Assembly (NCBI GenBank): GCA_900554955.1
Contig: USJH01000016.1
Span: 1-11,664, forward strand
Reading direction: 5' to 3'
Length of the DNA stretch: 11,664 nucleotides
From: an uncultured Clostridia bacterium
Lineage (GTDB): Bacteria; Bacillota; Clostridia; Christensenellales; UBA1242
This document shows, one piece after another, positions 1 through 7,038 of the stretch (its first letter is position 1; each line of letters opens with the position of its first letter). The notes below the pieces were generated by a model. It was given only the letters and a program-made list of their open reading frames with translations. It did no database searches and was not told the DNA's origin. The translations under genes and the position numbers were made by a program.

Positions 1-1
1 T

Positions 2-88
2 CCAATGAAAAGTCAAATGGAATCGCTTAATGCTGGAGTTTCGGCAAGTGTTATCATGTATATTTTGAAAAAAGATATGCTTGACTAA
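2..88 (+). CDS. C-terminal end of a SpoU/TrmH-family RNA 2'-O-methyltransferase (5' truncated by window)
   Basis: Only the last 28 codons lie in the window, ending with TAA at 86-88. They read PMKSQMESLNAGVSASVIMY followed by a short lysine-rich end. This matches the final conserved motif of SpoU (TrmH/RlmB) enzymes, where a P-M-x-x-x-x-E-S-L-N-x-x-V-A/S-x-x-I pattern forms part of the knotted SAM-binding site. Family members methylate a ribose 2'-OH in 23S rRNA or tRNA using S-adenosylmethionine. Which RNA is the target cannot be decided from this fragment; RlmB-type 23S rRNA methylation is one possibility. The next gene, yebC, has its own promoter candidate starting 19 bases after this stop, so the two may be transcribed separately. 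Confidence 0.75.
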   Translation, partial: PMKSQMESLNAGVSASVIMYILKKDMLD

Positions 89-106
89 ATCAACTTTTTA
101 AAATAG

Positions 107-135
107 TTGCAAAATGCAGAAAAGTGGTGTAAAAT
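107..135 (+). promoter_or_regulatory. Predicted sigma-A-type promoter of yebC
   Basis: TTGCAA (107-112) and TAAAAT (130-135) are separated by 17 bases, giving 4/6 and 5/6 matches to the vegetative consensus. Transcription would start near 142, leaving a leader of about 30 bases before the yebC ATG. The upstream in-frame ATG at 107 lies inside this promoter, which argues against its use as a start. Confidence 0.5.
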
Positions 136-157
136 AGCAAAAGTAAATTTATTAAAA

Positions 158-164
158 GGGAGGG
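158..164 (+). promoter_or_regulatory. Ribosome binding site that fixes the yebC start
   Basis: GGGAGGG sits 8 bases before the ATG at 173. It is a strong purine-rich Shine-Dalgarno site and there is none before the alternative in-frame ATG at 107. The protein that follows begins MSGHSKWHNI, the usual YebC N-terminus. Confidence 0.8.
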
Positions 165-172
165 CTATAATC

Positions 173-898
173 ATGAGTGGACACTCAAAATGGCACAATA
201 TTCAAGCAACAAAAAATAAAGCAGATGCAGCACGTGGCAAAATTTTCACAAAGATTGGTCGTGAAATTGCAGTTGCTGTTAAACTTGGTGGCCCTGACCC
301 TAACACTAACAGCAAACTTTATGATGTAATTCAAAAGGCAAAACAAAACAACATGCCAAACGATAACATTCAAAGAAGCGTTAAAAAAGCTGCTGGCGAA
401 AGCAATGCAGAAAACTATGTTTCAATTATTTATGAAGGCTATGGTCCAAACGGAGTTGCTTTCATTGTTGATTGCTTGACAGATAACAAAAACCGAACAG
501 CTTCAGATGTCCGCCATCTTTTCACACATCATGGTGGAAACCTTGGTTCAACTGGAAGCGTTATGTATAATTTTGATTATCGTGGTGTTATCGTTCTTGA
601 TAAAGAAGGTTTGTCTGAAGATGATGTTATGATGGTTGCACTTGATGCTGGTGCTGATGATGTTACTGAAGAAGAAGATGGCTTTGTTGTTTACACTCCA
701 TCAGATGGACTTCATGCAGCAGTAAAAGCTTTTGAAAATGCTTCAATGAAGATTTTATCAAGTGAAACTGAATATCTTCCACAAAACGTTGTGTCTCTTG
801 ACGCACAAAAGTTTGCATCAATTGAAAAACTTTATGATGAACTTGATGATCTTGACGATGTTCAAAATGTTTATCATAATGGCATACTTGAAGAATAG
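173..898 (+). CDS. yebC: YebC/TACO1-family protein (translation factor, often annotated as transcriptional regulator)
   Basis: The product is 241 residues, the usual length for YebC (about 240-250). It opens with MSGHSKWHNI and continues with the family signature of a helical first domain: GKIFTKIGREIAVAVKLGG near residues 24-42, then NMPNDNIQR near 61-69. The middle carries the YEGYGPNGVA stretch and the GGNLGSTGSVMYNF segment, both typical of YebC. YebC proteins were first annotated as DNA-binding regulators. More recent work on YebC/TACO1 proteins points to a cytosolic role in helping ribosomes through difficult sequences such as proline runs. The start at 173 is chosen on the ribosome binding site and homology; an in-frame ATG at 107 would add 22 non-family residues. 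A well-formed terminator follows at 969-1029. YebC often lies just upstream of ruvC, as here. Confidence 0.95.
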   Translation: MSGHSKWHNIQATKNKADAARGKIFTKIGREIAVAVKLGGPDPNTNSKLYDVIQKAKQNNMPNDNIQRSVKKAAGESNAENYVSIIYEGYGPNGVAFIVDCLTDNKNRTASDVRHLFTHHGGNLGSTGSVMYNFDYRGVIVLDKEGLSEDDVMMVALDAGADDVTEEEDGFVVYTPSDGLHAAVKAFENASMKILSSETEYLPQNVVSLDAQKFASIEKLYDELDDLDDVQNVYHNGILEE

Positions 899-903
899 TT
901 GTT

Positions 904-961
904 CCGCCTCTCTACCGAACCGGCGGAAGGTAAAACCACAACTTCATTTACCTTTTCGGTA
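904..961 (+). other. Structured yebC 3' segment with crossing stems (possible pseudoknot)
   Basis: CCGCC (904-908) can pair with GGCGG (922-926). Within the loop of that stem, TACCGAA (913-919) can pair with TTCGGTA (955-961), and GGTAAA (929-934) can pair with TTTACC (947-952). The first two pairings cross each other, as in an H-type pseudoknot, or could be alternatives. A U-run does not follow, so this is not itself a terminator. No function is assigned. Confidence 0.35.
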
Positions 962-968
962 AAAAAGC

Positions 969-1029
969 CCAAATAAGAACCCCGATGTAACGCAAGATAC
1001 AATCGGGAACCTTATTTGGTTTTTTTTTT
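969..1029 (+). terminator. Intrinsic terminator of yebC
   Basis: CCAAATAAG (969-977) pairs with CTTATTTGG (1011-1019). Inside, CCCGAT (981-986) pairs with ATCGGG (1002-1007), then GTA with TAC, and the tip can close as C-GCAA-G (991-996), a GNRA-type tetraloop. Ten T residues follow (1020-1029). Confidence 0.93.
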
Positions 1030-1061
1030 CTCGAAAATCCAAACGAATTTGTTGTTATTCG

Positions 1062-1089
1062 TTTTCAAAAACCTGTAAACATTTATAAT
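1062..1089 (+). promoter_or_regulatory. Predicted promoter with no protein gene directly downstream
   Basis: TTTTCA (1062-1067) and a perfect TATAAT (1084-1089) are 16 bases apart. Transcription would start near 1096 and meet the terminator at 1188-1231 before reaching ruvC. Confidence 0.4.
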
Positions 1090-1095
1090 AGATTA

Positions 1096-1231
1096 AACTT
1101 TGTTTTTTATTGAAATTTAAAAAGTCGATTTCTGTGTTTAGGTGTTCTTTTTGTTTGTCTTCTAGTGAAAAGTGAAGAAGTATTGATAAAAATTCCGTAT
1201 CTCTATAGAGCTGGCGGAATTTTTATTTTTT
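1096..1231 (+). ncRNA. Candidate small RNA (about 135 nt) between yebC and ruvC
   Basis: This interval runs from the expected start of the 1062-1089 promoter to the end of the terminator at 1188-1231. It contains no ATG-initiated reading frame. The body is U-rich, with CTTC and GAAG runs near 1160-1180 that could form a weak hairpin. It does not resemble a known RNA family that I can name. It could instead be a leader or a backup terminator for yebC read-through; the call rests only on the promoter-terminator spacing. Confidence 0.3.
1188..1231 (+). terminator. Intrinsic terminator upstream of ruvC
   Basis: AAAAATTCCG (1188-1197) pairs with CGGAATTTTT (1215-1224) over 10 bp, and T residues continue to 1231. 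The loop carries the palindrome CTCTATAGAG (1201-1210). It insulates ruvC from upstream transcription, and no gene lies between it and the yebC terminator. Confidence 0.8.
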
Positions 1232-1234
1232 CAT

Positions 1235-1264
1235 TTGACTTTATAGATGCAAAAAAGTTATTAT
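1235..1264 (+). promoter_or_regulatory. Predicted promoter of the ruvCAB operon
   Basis: TTGACT (1235-1240) and TATTAT (1259-1264) each match the vegetative consensus at 5/6 positions, with an 18-base spacer. It lies just after the terminator at 1188-1231 and 33 bases before the ruvC ATG. No Firmicutes-type SOS (DinR/LexA) box is visible around it. Confidence 0.5.
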
Positions 1265-1296
1265 ATATTATGTAATAAAGTGTATAAGGGGAAGGT

Positions 1297-1878
1297 ATGA
1301 TTATTCTCGGCATTGACCCTGGCTATGCAATTGTTGGCTATGGTGTTATAAACAAAGATGACAAAACTGGAAAATGCTCAGTTATTGACTATGGTGCAAT
1401 TGAAACCGACAAAGAAGAATCTTTTCCAACTCGTCTTGCCGAAATTAATGATGGCATGAAAGGTCTTGTTGAAATGTTCAAGCCAGATGCAATTGCTGTT
1501 GAAGAGTTGTTTTTCAACAATAACATTACAACAGGAATTCAGGTTGCTGAAGCAAGGGGAGTTATAATTTGCACCGGTGTTCAAACTTGTGGAAACTTGT
1601 TTGAATATACACCAATTCAAATCAAGCAAGCAATCACCGGAACGGGCAAGGCAGACAAAAAGCAAGTTCAATATATGACTAAAATGCTTTTGAATCTTAA
1701 AAAAGACCCAAAGCCAGATGATGCCGCCGATGCACTTGCAGTTGCTTTAACTCATGCGCAAACAAACAATTCGCTTAAAAACAACAGCATGTTTGAAATT
1801 CAAAAGCGAGTTTATCACAAAGATCAAAAGAAAAATCTTGGTCTTATTGAAAATTTAAAAAAGGACAAAACAAAATGA
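1297..1878 (+). CDS. ruvC: RuvC Holliday-junction endonuclease
   Basis: RuvC cuts four-way DNA junctions symmetrically during recombination and works with RuvAB. The N-terminal strand IILGIDPG carries the first catalytic aspartate (D7). AVEELFF carries the glutamate (E69), and PDDAADALAVALTH carries the last two acids (D142 and D145, the DxxD pair), so the metal-binding site of this RNase H-like nuclease is complete. The start is supported by AAGGGGAAGG just upstream and by the direct MIILGIDPG opening. At 193 residues it is about 20-25 longer than usual. The extra part is a lysine- and asparagine-rich tail after about residue 160, probably an exposed DNA-contacting extension. The stop overlaps the ruvA start (ATGA), indicating translational coupling in a ruvC-ruvA-ruvB operon. 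Confidence 0.96.
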   Translation: MIILGIDPGYAIVGYGVINKDDKTGKCSVIDYGAIETDKEESFPTRLAEINDGMKGLVEMFKPDAIAVEELFFNNNITTGIQVAEARGVIICTGVQTCGNLFEYTPIQIKQAITGTGKADKKQVQYMTKMLLNLKKDPKPDDAADALAVALTHAQTNNSLKNNSMFEIQKRVYHKDQKKNLGLIENLKKDKTK

Positions 1879-2471
1879 TCTATTCACTTAAAGGAAAAAT
1901 TACAAGAGTTGACGAAAACATTATAGCAGTTGATAATAATGGTGTAGAATTTGAAGTTTGTTGTTCGCTTAATTCTATTGATGCTCTTACAAAAAATTCT
2001 GGCGAACAAAAGGTTTACACCTATCTTCAAGTTCGTGAAGATGGAATGTTTTTGTTTGGTTTTTCCGACCTTGCTGAAAAAAGAATGTTTTTAAATCTTA
2101 TTTCAGTTTCAGGAATCGGGCCAAAACTTGCAATCAGCATTTTATCTGCAATGGGTTCAAGAAGTTTGGCAAGTGCAGTTGTAAATCAAAATGTTGGGCT
2201 TCTTACTAAAATTAAGGGGCTTGGAAAGAAAACTGCCGAAAGAATTGTTCTTGAGCTTCGTGAAAAGGTTCAAGAAAACATTAAAACCGAACAAAATCCA
2301 CTTGATGGATTCTTGAATTTTGAGCCAGAAACAACATTTACAAATGAAATGAATGATGCTGTTGCAATTTTGGTTGAGCTTGGAATCAAGAAAGAAGAAG
2401 CAACAAAACTTGTAAAGTCAAAAGCACAAGCTGGCGAGAAAGCAGAAGAAATTATAAGAAAATGTTTATAA
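1875..2471 (+). CDS. ruvA: RuvA Holliday-junction-binding subunit
   Basis: RuvA binds the open square form of a Holliday junction as a tetramer and loads the RuvB motors. The 198 residues match the family length (about 200). Domain I is the N-terminal OB fold (MIYSLKGKI onward). Domain II has two helix-hairpin-helix motifs that grip DNA: VSGIGPKLAISILS near residues 77-90 and IKGLGKKTAERIVLELREK near 112-130. Domain III, the flexible C-terminal part that contacts RuvB, is seen as NDAVAILVELGIKKEEATKLV near 155-175. The ATG overlaps the ruvC stop by four bases, and its weak ribosome site (AAGGAC within the ruvC end) suggests dependence on ruvC translation. ruvB follows within a few bases. Confidence 0.96.
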   Translation: MIYSLKGKITRVDENIIAVDNNGVEFEVCCSLNSIDALTKNSGEQKVYTYLQVREDGMFLFGFSDLAEKRMFLNLISVSGIGPKLAISILSAMGSRSLASAVVNQNVGLLTKIKGLGKKTAERIVLELREKVQENIKTEQNPLDGFLNFEPETTFTNEMNDAVAILVELGIKKEEATKLVKSKAQAGEKAEEIIRKCL

Positions 2472-2479
2472 TATAAAAT

Positions 2480-2483
2480 GGGA
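2480..2483 (+). promoter_or_regulatory. Ribosome binding site supporting the second ATG of ruvB
   Basis: GGGA lies 6 bases before the ATG at 2490. The other in-frame ATG, at 2478, has only AT-rich sequence upstream and no recognisable ribosome site, so 2490 is preferred. The difference is four residues (MGKI). Confidence 0.5.
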
Positions 2484-2489
2484 AAAATT

Positions 2490-3542
2490 ATGGAAGAAAA
2501 TAAATTCAAATTTACAAGCCATATGGACGAGCAAGAAACTTATGAAAAAGAAAGACTTGTTGACACAAAAGAAACAAGTTTTGATGAAGAAATTGAAACA
2601 TCGCTTCGTCCAAAAACAATGAAAGAATATGTTGGTCAAACTAAGGTTAAAGAAAACCTTATGGTATATATCACTGCGGCAAAAAAACGTGGGGAAGCAC
2701 TTGACCATGTTCTTTTATATGGCCCACCAGGACTTGGAAAAACCACACTCTCATCGGTCATTGCAAATGAGATGGGGGTTGGAGTTACATTGACAAGTGG
2801 TCCGGCAATTGAAAAGGCCAGTGACCTTGCTGCAATTTTAACAAAACTTAATGAAAATGATGTTTTGTTTATTGATGAAATTCACCGACTTAATCATAAG
2901 GTTGAAGAAATTTTATATCCAGCAATGGAAGATTTTGCTCTTGATTTCATGGTTGGTGAAGGTCCTTCAGCTCGCTCGGTTAGAATAAATCTGCCAAAAT
3001 TCACCCTTATTGGTGCAACAACAAAAGCGGGAATGCTTACTGGTCCACTTCGTGACCGTTTTGGTGTAATTTGCCGTTTGGAAATCTATTCACCAGAAGA
3101 TCTTGCAAAAATTGTTACGCGTTCTGCAAAAATCTTAGGATCAGAAATTGACAGCGATGCGGCACTTGAAATTGCAAGAAGAAGCCGTGGAACACCAAGA
3201 ATTGCAAACCGACTTTTAAAAAGAGTTCGTGATTTTGCAATGGTTATGGGTTCTGGAAAAATTGATAAAAAGATAAGCAAACTTGCTCTTGACCGCATGG
3301 AAGTTGACAGTCTTGGACTTGACAATGTTGACCGCAACATTCTTGAAGCAATGATTGTAAAATTTGGCGGTCGTGCTGTTGGACTTGACACAATTGCTGC
3401 TGCAACTGGCGAAGAACAATGCACAATTGAAGATGTATATGAACCATATTTGATGCAAATTGGATTCATTGCAAGAACTCCAAGGGGAAGAGTTCCGCTT
3501 CCAAAAGCATATGAGCACCTTGGAATTGAATATCCAGTCTAG
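2490..3542 (+). CDS. ruvB: RuvB Holliday-junction branch-migration ATPase
   Basis: RuvB is the hexameric AAA+ motor that pulls DNA through the RuvA-bound junction. From the 2490 start it is 350 residues, slightly longer than usual because of an acidic N-terminus before [13 protein letters not shown]. Visible motifs are Walker [10 protein letters not shown] (about 78-86), Walker B LFIDEIH (126-132), sensor I GATTKAG (175-181), the arginine finger in GPLRDRFG (R188), sensor II in [10 protein letters not shown] (about 234-243), and the C-terminal winged-helix domain ending in RTPRGR. Sensor I has lysine where many RuvB proteins have arginine, a mild substitution. An alternative start at 2478 would add MGKI. 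It ends the ruvCAB set, and its TAG stop is part of the predicted queA -35 box. Confidence 0.97.
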   Translation: MEENKFKFTSHMDEQETYEKERLVDTKETSFDEEIETSLRPKTMKEYVGQTKVKENLMVYITAAKKRGEALDHVLLYGPPGLGKTTLSSVIANEMGVGVTLTSGPAIEKASDLAAILTKLNENDVLFIDEIHRLNHKVEEILYPAMEDFALDFMVGEGPSARSVRINLPKFTLIGATTKAGMLTGPLRDRFGVICRLEIYSPEDLAKIVTRSAKILGSEIDSDAALEIARRSRGTPRIANRLLKRVRDFAMVMGSGKIDKKISKLALDRMEVDSLGLDNVDRNILEAMIVKFGGRAVGLDTIAAATGEEQCTIEDVYEPYLMQIGFIARTPRGRVPLPKAYEHLGIEYPV

Positions 3543-3568
3543 ACAAAGCCATATTTTTGGTGTATAAT
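3540..3568 (+). promoter_or_regulatory. Predicted promoter of queA-tgt, overlapping the ruvB stop codon
   Basis: TAGACA (3540-3545, 5/6) and a perfect TATAAT (3563-3568) have the optimal 17-base spacer. The TAG of the -35 box is the ruvB stop codon. Transcription would start near 3575, leaving a leader of about 20 bases, too short for a preQ1 riboswitch. Confidence 0.6.
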
Positions 3569-3593
3569 CTGCTGGCTTAAAAAAGAGAGAACT

Positions 3594-4625
3594 ATGAACA
3601 CTAAAGATTTTTATTATAATTTGCCTGAAGAATTGATTGCTCAAACTCCGGTTTATCCACGAGATAGCTCAAGAATGCTTGTTTACCATCGTGACACCGA
3701 CACCATTGAGCATAAAATTTTTCATGACATTGAAAACTATTTAACCGATAATGACGTTTTGGTTGTGAACAACACAAGGGTTATTCCTGCAAGAATTTTT
3801 GGAACAAAACGTGGCACTGGTGCAAGAGTTGAGTTTTTGCTTTTGAAAAGAGAAAGTTTAACCGATTATGAATGCCTTGCGAAACCTGGAAAGAAAGCAA
3901 AGGTTGGAACAATTTTTGACTTTTCAGACAACATGTTTTTGGAAGTTGTTGAAGAACGTGAAGAAATTGGTGGAAAGCTTGTTCGCTTCACTGTTAAAAA
4001 TGGAACACTTGAAGCAGAACTTGACAAAATTGGTGAAATGCCACTTCCTCCATATATTCATGAAAAACTTAAAGATCAAGAACGATATCAAACTGTATAT
4101 AATAAAATTCCAGGATCAAGTGCAGCGCCAACTGCTGGGCTTCACTTCACAAATGAGTTGCTTGACCGTTTAAAGAAGAAGGGTGTTAAAATTGAAACTG
4201 TAAGGCTTGATGTTGGGCTTGGAACCTTCCGCCCGGTGAGCGTGGAAAATGTTGAATCACATCACATGCACAGTGAAAAAATTGTGATTGATGAAGCAAC
4301 TGCTTCTCGTCTTAATGAATATAAAAAACAAGGCAAACGAATTGTTGCTGTTGGAACAACATCGGTTCGAACACTTGAAAGTGCCGCTGTTGAAAAGGGA
4401 AGACTTGAAGCTGTGAATAAAGAAACAAACATCTTTATTTATCCCGGATATAATTTCAAGTTTGTTGATGCACTTATAACAAACTTCCACTTGCCAGAAA
4501 GCACACTTATAATGCTTATTTCAGCATTTATCGGTTCAAGAGAAAAAACTCTTGAAATTTATAACACCGCAGTCAAAGAAAAATATCGTTTTTTCAGCTT
4601 CGGTGATGCAATGTTTATTGAATAA
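3594..4625 (+). CDS. queA: QueA, S-adenosylmethionine:tRNA ribosyltransferase-isomerase
   Basis: QueA transfers and rearranges the ribosyl group of S-adenosylmethionine onto preQ1 in the tRNA wobble position, making epoxyqueuosine in the cytosol. The 343 residues match the family length. Recognisable blocks in order are YNLPEELIAQTP at the N-terminus, PRDSSRMLVYHRD, VVNNTRVIPARIFGTK, SAAPTAGLHFTNELLD, LGTFRPVSVENVESHHMHSE, VAVGTTSVRTLES and NFHLPESTLIMLISAF near the C-terminus. All are hallmarks of QueA, with no key block missing. AAAGAGAGA provides the ribosome site. tgt starts 9 bases after the stop, so the two queuosine genes form one operon with tgt acting in the preceding biochemical step. 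Genes for preQ1 synthesis or epoxyqueuosine reduction are not in the window. Confidence 0.97.
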   Translation: MNTKDFYYNLPEELIAQTPVYPRDSSRMLVYHRDTDTIEHKIFHDIENYLTDNDVLVVNNTRVIPARIFGTKRGTGARVEFLLLKRESLTDYECLAKPGKKAKVGTIFDFSDNMFLEVVEEREEIGGKLVRFTVKNGTLEAELDKIGEMPLPPYIHEKLKDQERYQTVYNKIPGSSAAPTAGLHFTNELLDRLKKKGVKIETVRLDVGLGTFRPVSVENVESHHMHSEKIVIDEATASRLNEYKKQGKRIVAVGTTSVRTLESAAVEKGRLEAVNKETNIFIYPGYNFKFVDALITNFHLPESTLIMLISAFIGSREKTLEIYNTAVKEKYRFFSFGDAMFIE

Positions 4626-5756
<1,131 letters not shown>

Positions 5757-5764
5757 AACAAAAA

Positions 5765-5834
5765 TTGACACTTTTGTGGAAAATTTTACATGATTTTACT
5801 TGTGTAATTGTCAAAATATATGCTAAACTTAGCA
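5765..5834 (+). promoter_or_regulatory. Regulatory region of yajC: promoter elements, direct repeat and palindrome
   Basis: A perfect TTGACA (5765-5770) is present, but the hexamers 16-18 bases downstream are poor -10 boxes (TACATG at best). ATTTTAC occurs twice exactly 10 bases apart (5783-5789 and 5793-5799). TGCTAA-AC-TTAGCA (5821-5834) is a perfect inverted repeat, and TGTCAA (5809-5814) is the reverse complement of TTGACA. The spacing resembles protein-binding sites around a promoter, but which boxes the polymerase uses is not clear. Confidence 0.35.
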
Positions 5835-5857
5835 CATAAATATAAAAGGAGATTGAA

Positions 5858-6394
5858 ATGTTAAATTTATTACTTGAAACATCAGCTGAAACAACAGGAA
5901 AAACAACAAATGGTGCTGGTTCTTGGTGGATCTATGTTGTATTGCTTGTTTTGGTTGTTTTGATGCTTGTTCTTCCAACAATCACAAATCGTAAACGTAT
6001 GAAAGAATATGATCAAATGGTAAATCAACTTCACGTTGGTGACACAATCAGAACTGTTGGCGGTGTCATTGGAAGAATCACAAAAATCAGCGACAAAGAT
6101 GGCGTTAAAACTTTCATTTTGGAAACTGGTGCAAAAAACAACAAAACCACAATGGAATTTGATATTGGTTCTGTTGGAACAGTTTTGAAATCAACTGCAA
6201 AACCTGAAGAAAAGGTTGAAAAAGTTGAAGAAACAAAAAAGGCTGAAGAACAAAAAGCTGAAGAACAAAAAGCTGAACAACCAGAAGAAGTTTCTGAACC
6301 TGTAGAAAATGCAGAAACAGCTGAAGCTAAAGATGCTGAAAAAGTTGAAGAAGCTGCAAAACCAGCAAAGAAAGCTAAATCAAAAAAGAAATAA
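5858..6394 (+). CDS. yajC: YajC, Sec translocase accessory membrane protein with long charged tail
   Basis: YajC associates with SecDF and the SecYEG channel at the inner face of the membrane. Residues 1-22 are a short polar N-terminus, 23-40 a single hydrophobic helix (WWIYVVLLVLVVLMLVLP), and 44-115 the cytosolic YajC domain with RKRMKEYDQMVNQL, then GDTIRTVGGVIGRI, then an MEFDIGSVGTVL strand. Typical YajC proteins are about 90-120 residues; this one is 178. The extra 60 residues are low-complexity Glu/Ala/Lys, ending in a basic AKPAKKAKSKKK. At the DNA level the tail includes a 15-bp tandem repeat (6242-6280). AAAGGAGA precedes the ATG. A strong terminator lies 9 bases after the stop. The family call is firm; the role of the tail is unknown. 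Confidence 0.93.
   Translation: MLNLLLETSAETTGKTTNGAGSWWIYVVLLVLVVLMLVLPTITNRKRMKEYDQMVNQLHVGDTIRTVGGVIGRITKISDKDGVKTFILETGAKNNKTTMEFDIGSVGTVLKSTAKPEEKVEKVEETKKAEEQKAEEQKAEQPEEVSEPVENAETAEAKDAEKVEEAAKPAKKAKSKKK
6242..6280 (+). repeat. 15-bp tandem repeat within yajC
   Basis: The unit GCTGAAGAACAAAAA occurs at 6242-6256 and 6257-6271 and is followed by a partial copy, GCTGAACAA. It is in frame and encodes A-E-E-Q-K units. Such an array can change copy number by slippage without breaking the frame. Confidence 0.85.
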
Positions 6395-6403
6395 AACAAA
6401 TTT

Positions 6404-6430
6404 AAACAGCGAGAAAATCGCTGTTTTTTT
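6404..6430 (+). terminator. Intrinsic terminator of yajC
   Basis: AAACAGCGA (6404-6412) pairs with TCGCTGTTT (6418-6426) over 9 bp around a GAAAA loop, and T residues run to 6430. Confidence 0.92.
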
Positions 6431-6481
6431 GTTCCCATTTTTATCAATAACTTAAAATCTGGTGTTGATTTTGTTAAAATT

Positions 6482-6487
6482 TATAAT
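6482..6487 (+). promoter_or_regulatory. Possible -10 box for the small membrane protein gene
   Basis: A perfect TATAAT lies after the yajC terminator and 64 bases before the next ATG. No good -35 box stands at the right distance: TTGATT at 6465-6470 is only 11 bases away. A promoter is expected here because a terminator separates this gene from yajC. Confidence 0.3.
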
Positions 6488-6535
6488 TCAACATTTTTTG
6501 AGTTCTATTTTTAGTCCTTCTGCCATAAAATTTAC

Positions 6536-6548
6536 AAAAGGTGGGAAG
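6536..6548 (+). promoter_or_regulatory. Ribosome binding site that fixes the start of the small membrane protein
   Basis: AAAGGTG (6537-6543) is a near-perfect anti-16S match 8 bases before the ATG at 6552. The upstream in-frame ATG at 6462 has no such site and lies before the TATAAT box. Confidence 0.75.
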
Positions 6549-6551
6549 AAC

Positions 6552-6956
6552 ATGAAAACTGAAACACAAAAACAAAACGAAGGAATCATTAAACAAAATA
6601 TTTTCAGATATTTAAAAGCACTTTTTGTTTCGCTTATCATTACTTTTGCATGCATAATTTTGTTTGCTTTTATCATTAAATGGGCATCACTTCCAGACAA
6701 AGTGATAAGTCCTGTTAACATGGCTATCAAGGCAATAAGTGTATTTTTTGGTGCAATGGTTTTAACAAAAAACTCAACAAAAGGAATGCTTCAAGGCTTG
6801 CTTTTTGCGGGACTTTATACTTTGCTTGCATTCATTATTTTTTCAATCTTAGCACAAAAACTTACACTTGGACTTGGGTTTGTTGCTGACCTTGCTTTTG
6901 CGGTTGTTGTTGGAGCAATCGGTGGAATGGTGGGAGTGAATGTAAAGAAAAAATAA
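6552..6956 (+). CDS. TIGR04086-like small four-helix membrane protein
   Basis: The product is 134 residues with four predicted membrane helices, at about 20-43, 54-72, 79-101 and 107-130. A polar N-terminus (residues 1-18) and a VKKK end probably face the cytosol. The sequence KGMLQGLLFAGLYTLL in the third helix and the size and helix pattern resemble the TIGR04086 (YrzE-like) family found in Firmicutes, often near yajC. No enzymatic motif is seen and the function is unknown. Position between yajC and secDF suggests, but does not show, a link with protein export. The start at 6552 is preferred over an in-frame ATG at 6462 because of the ribosome site. Two hairpins follow the stop. Confidence 0.8.
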   Translation: MKTETQKQNEGIIKQNIFRYLKALFVSLIITFACIILFAFIIKWASLPDKVISPVNMAIKAISVFFGAMVLTKNSTKGMLQGLLFAGLYTLLAFIIFSILAQKLTLGLGFVADLAFAVVVGAIGGMVGVNVKKK

Positions 6957-6983
6957 GATAGAGATAGGTTTCAACTCTCTATC
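6957..6983 (+). terminator. Hairpin immediately after the small membrane protein stop
   Basis: GATAGAGA (6957-6964) pairs with TCTCTATC (6976-6983). Only a weak, interrupted T run follows (AAATCTTTTC), so it may be a poor terminator or a 3'-end stabilising hairpin ahead of the stronger one at 7039. Confidence 0.4.
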
Positions 6984-7038
6984 AAATCTTTTCAAAACTT
7001 ATGTTATTGATACGTTAACGATAAAAATCAATAAATTT

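Larger units (their letters stand above)
899..1296. other. Intergenic region yebC-ruvC with two terminators and two promoters
   Basis: No protein gene of convincing length is visible on either strand in these 398 bases. In order the region holds a foldable segment directly after the yebC stop (904-961), a strong intrinsic terminator (969-1029), a weak 8-bp hairpin (1041-1064), a promoter with a perfect TATAAT (1062-1089), a second terminator (1188-1231) and the ruvC promoter (1235-1264). The promoter-terminator pair at 1062-1231 encloses no gene and is listed separately as a possible small RNA. Confidence 0.7.

Noticed and set aside
81..109. CAACT/AGTTG hairpin after the methyltransferase gene as a terminator
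   Set aside because: The stem is 5 bp, A/T-rich inside and not followed by a T run.
107..172. Upstream in-frame extension of yebC from the ATG at 107
   Set aside because: No ribosome site; it overlaps the promoter boxes at 107-135, and the extra residues do not resemble YebC.
1041..1064. Inverted repeat AAACGAAT/ATTCGTTT as an SOS box for ruvC
   Set aside because: The 8-base spacing and half-sites do not fit the Firmicutes SOS pattern (CGAAC-N4-GTTCG), and it is far from the ruvC promoter.
3546..3578. Hairpin AAGCCA/TGGCTT between ruvB and queA
   Set aside because: Only 6 bp with a 21-base loop, no T run, and it spans the promoter; likely chance.
3543..3593. preQ1 riboswitch upstream of queA-tgt
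   Set aside because: The gap is only 51 bases, the expected leader about 20, and no preQ1 aptamer pattern is visible.
3086..3644. Several minus-strand open frames opposite ruvB and queA
   Set aside because: They are shadows of well-conserved + strand genes with clear codon-driven composition.
6031..6447. Minus-strand reading frame rich in Ser and Phe opposite yajC
   Set aside because: It mirrors the GAA/GCT-rich repeat of the yajC tail and has no ribosome site or family resemblance.
6462..6551. Upstream in-frame extension of the small membrane protein from 6462
   Set aside because: It lies before the TATAAT box and has no ribosome site, whereas AAAGGTG precedes the ATG at 6552.
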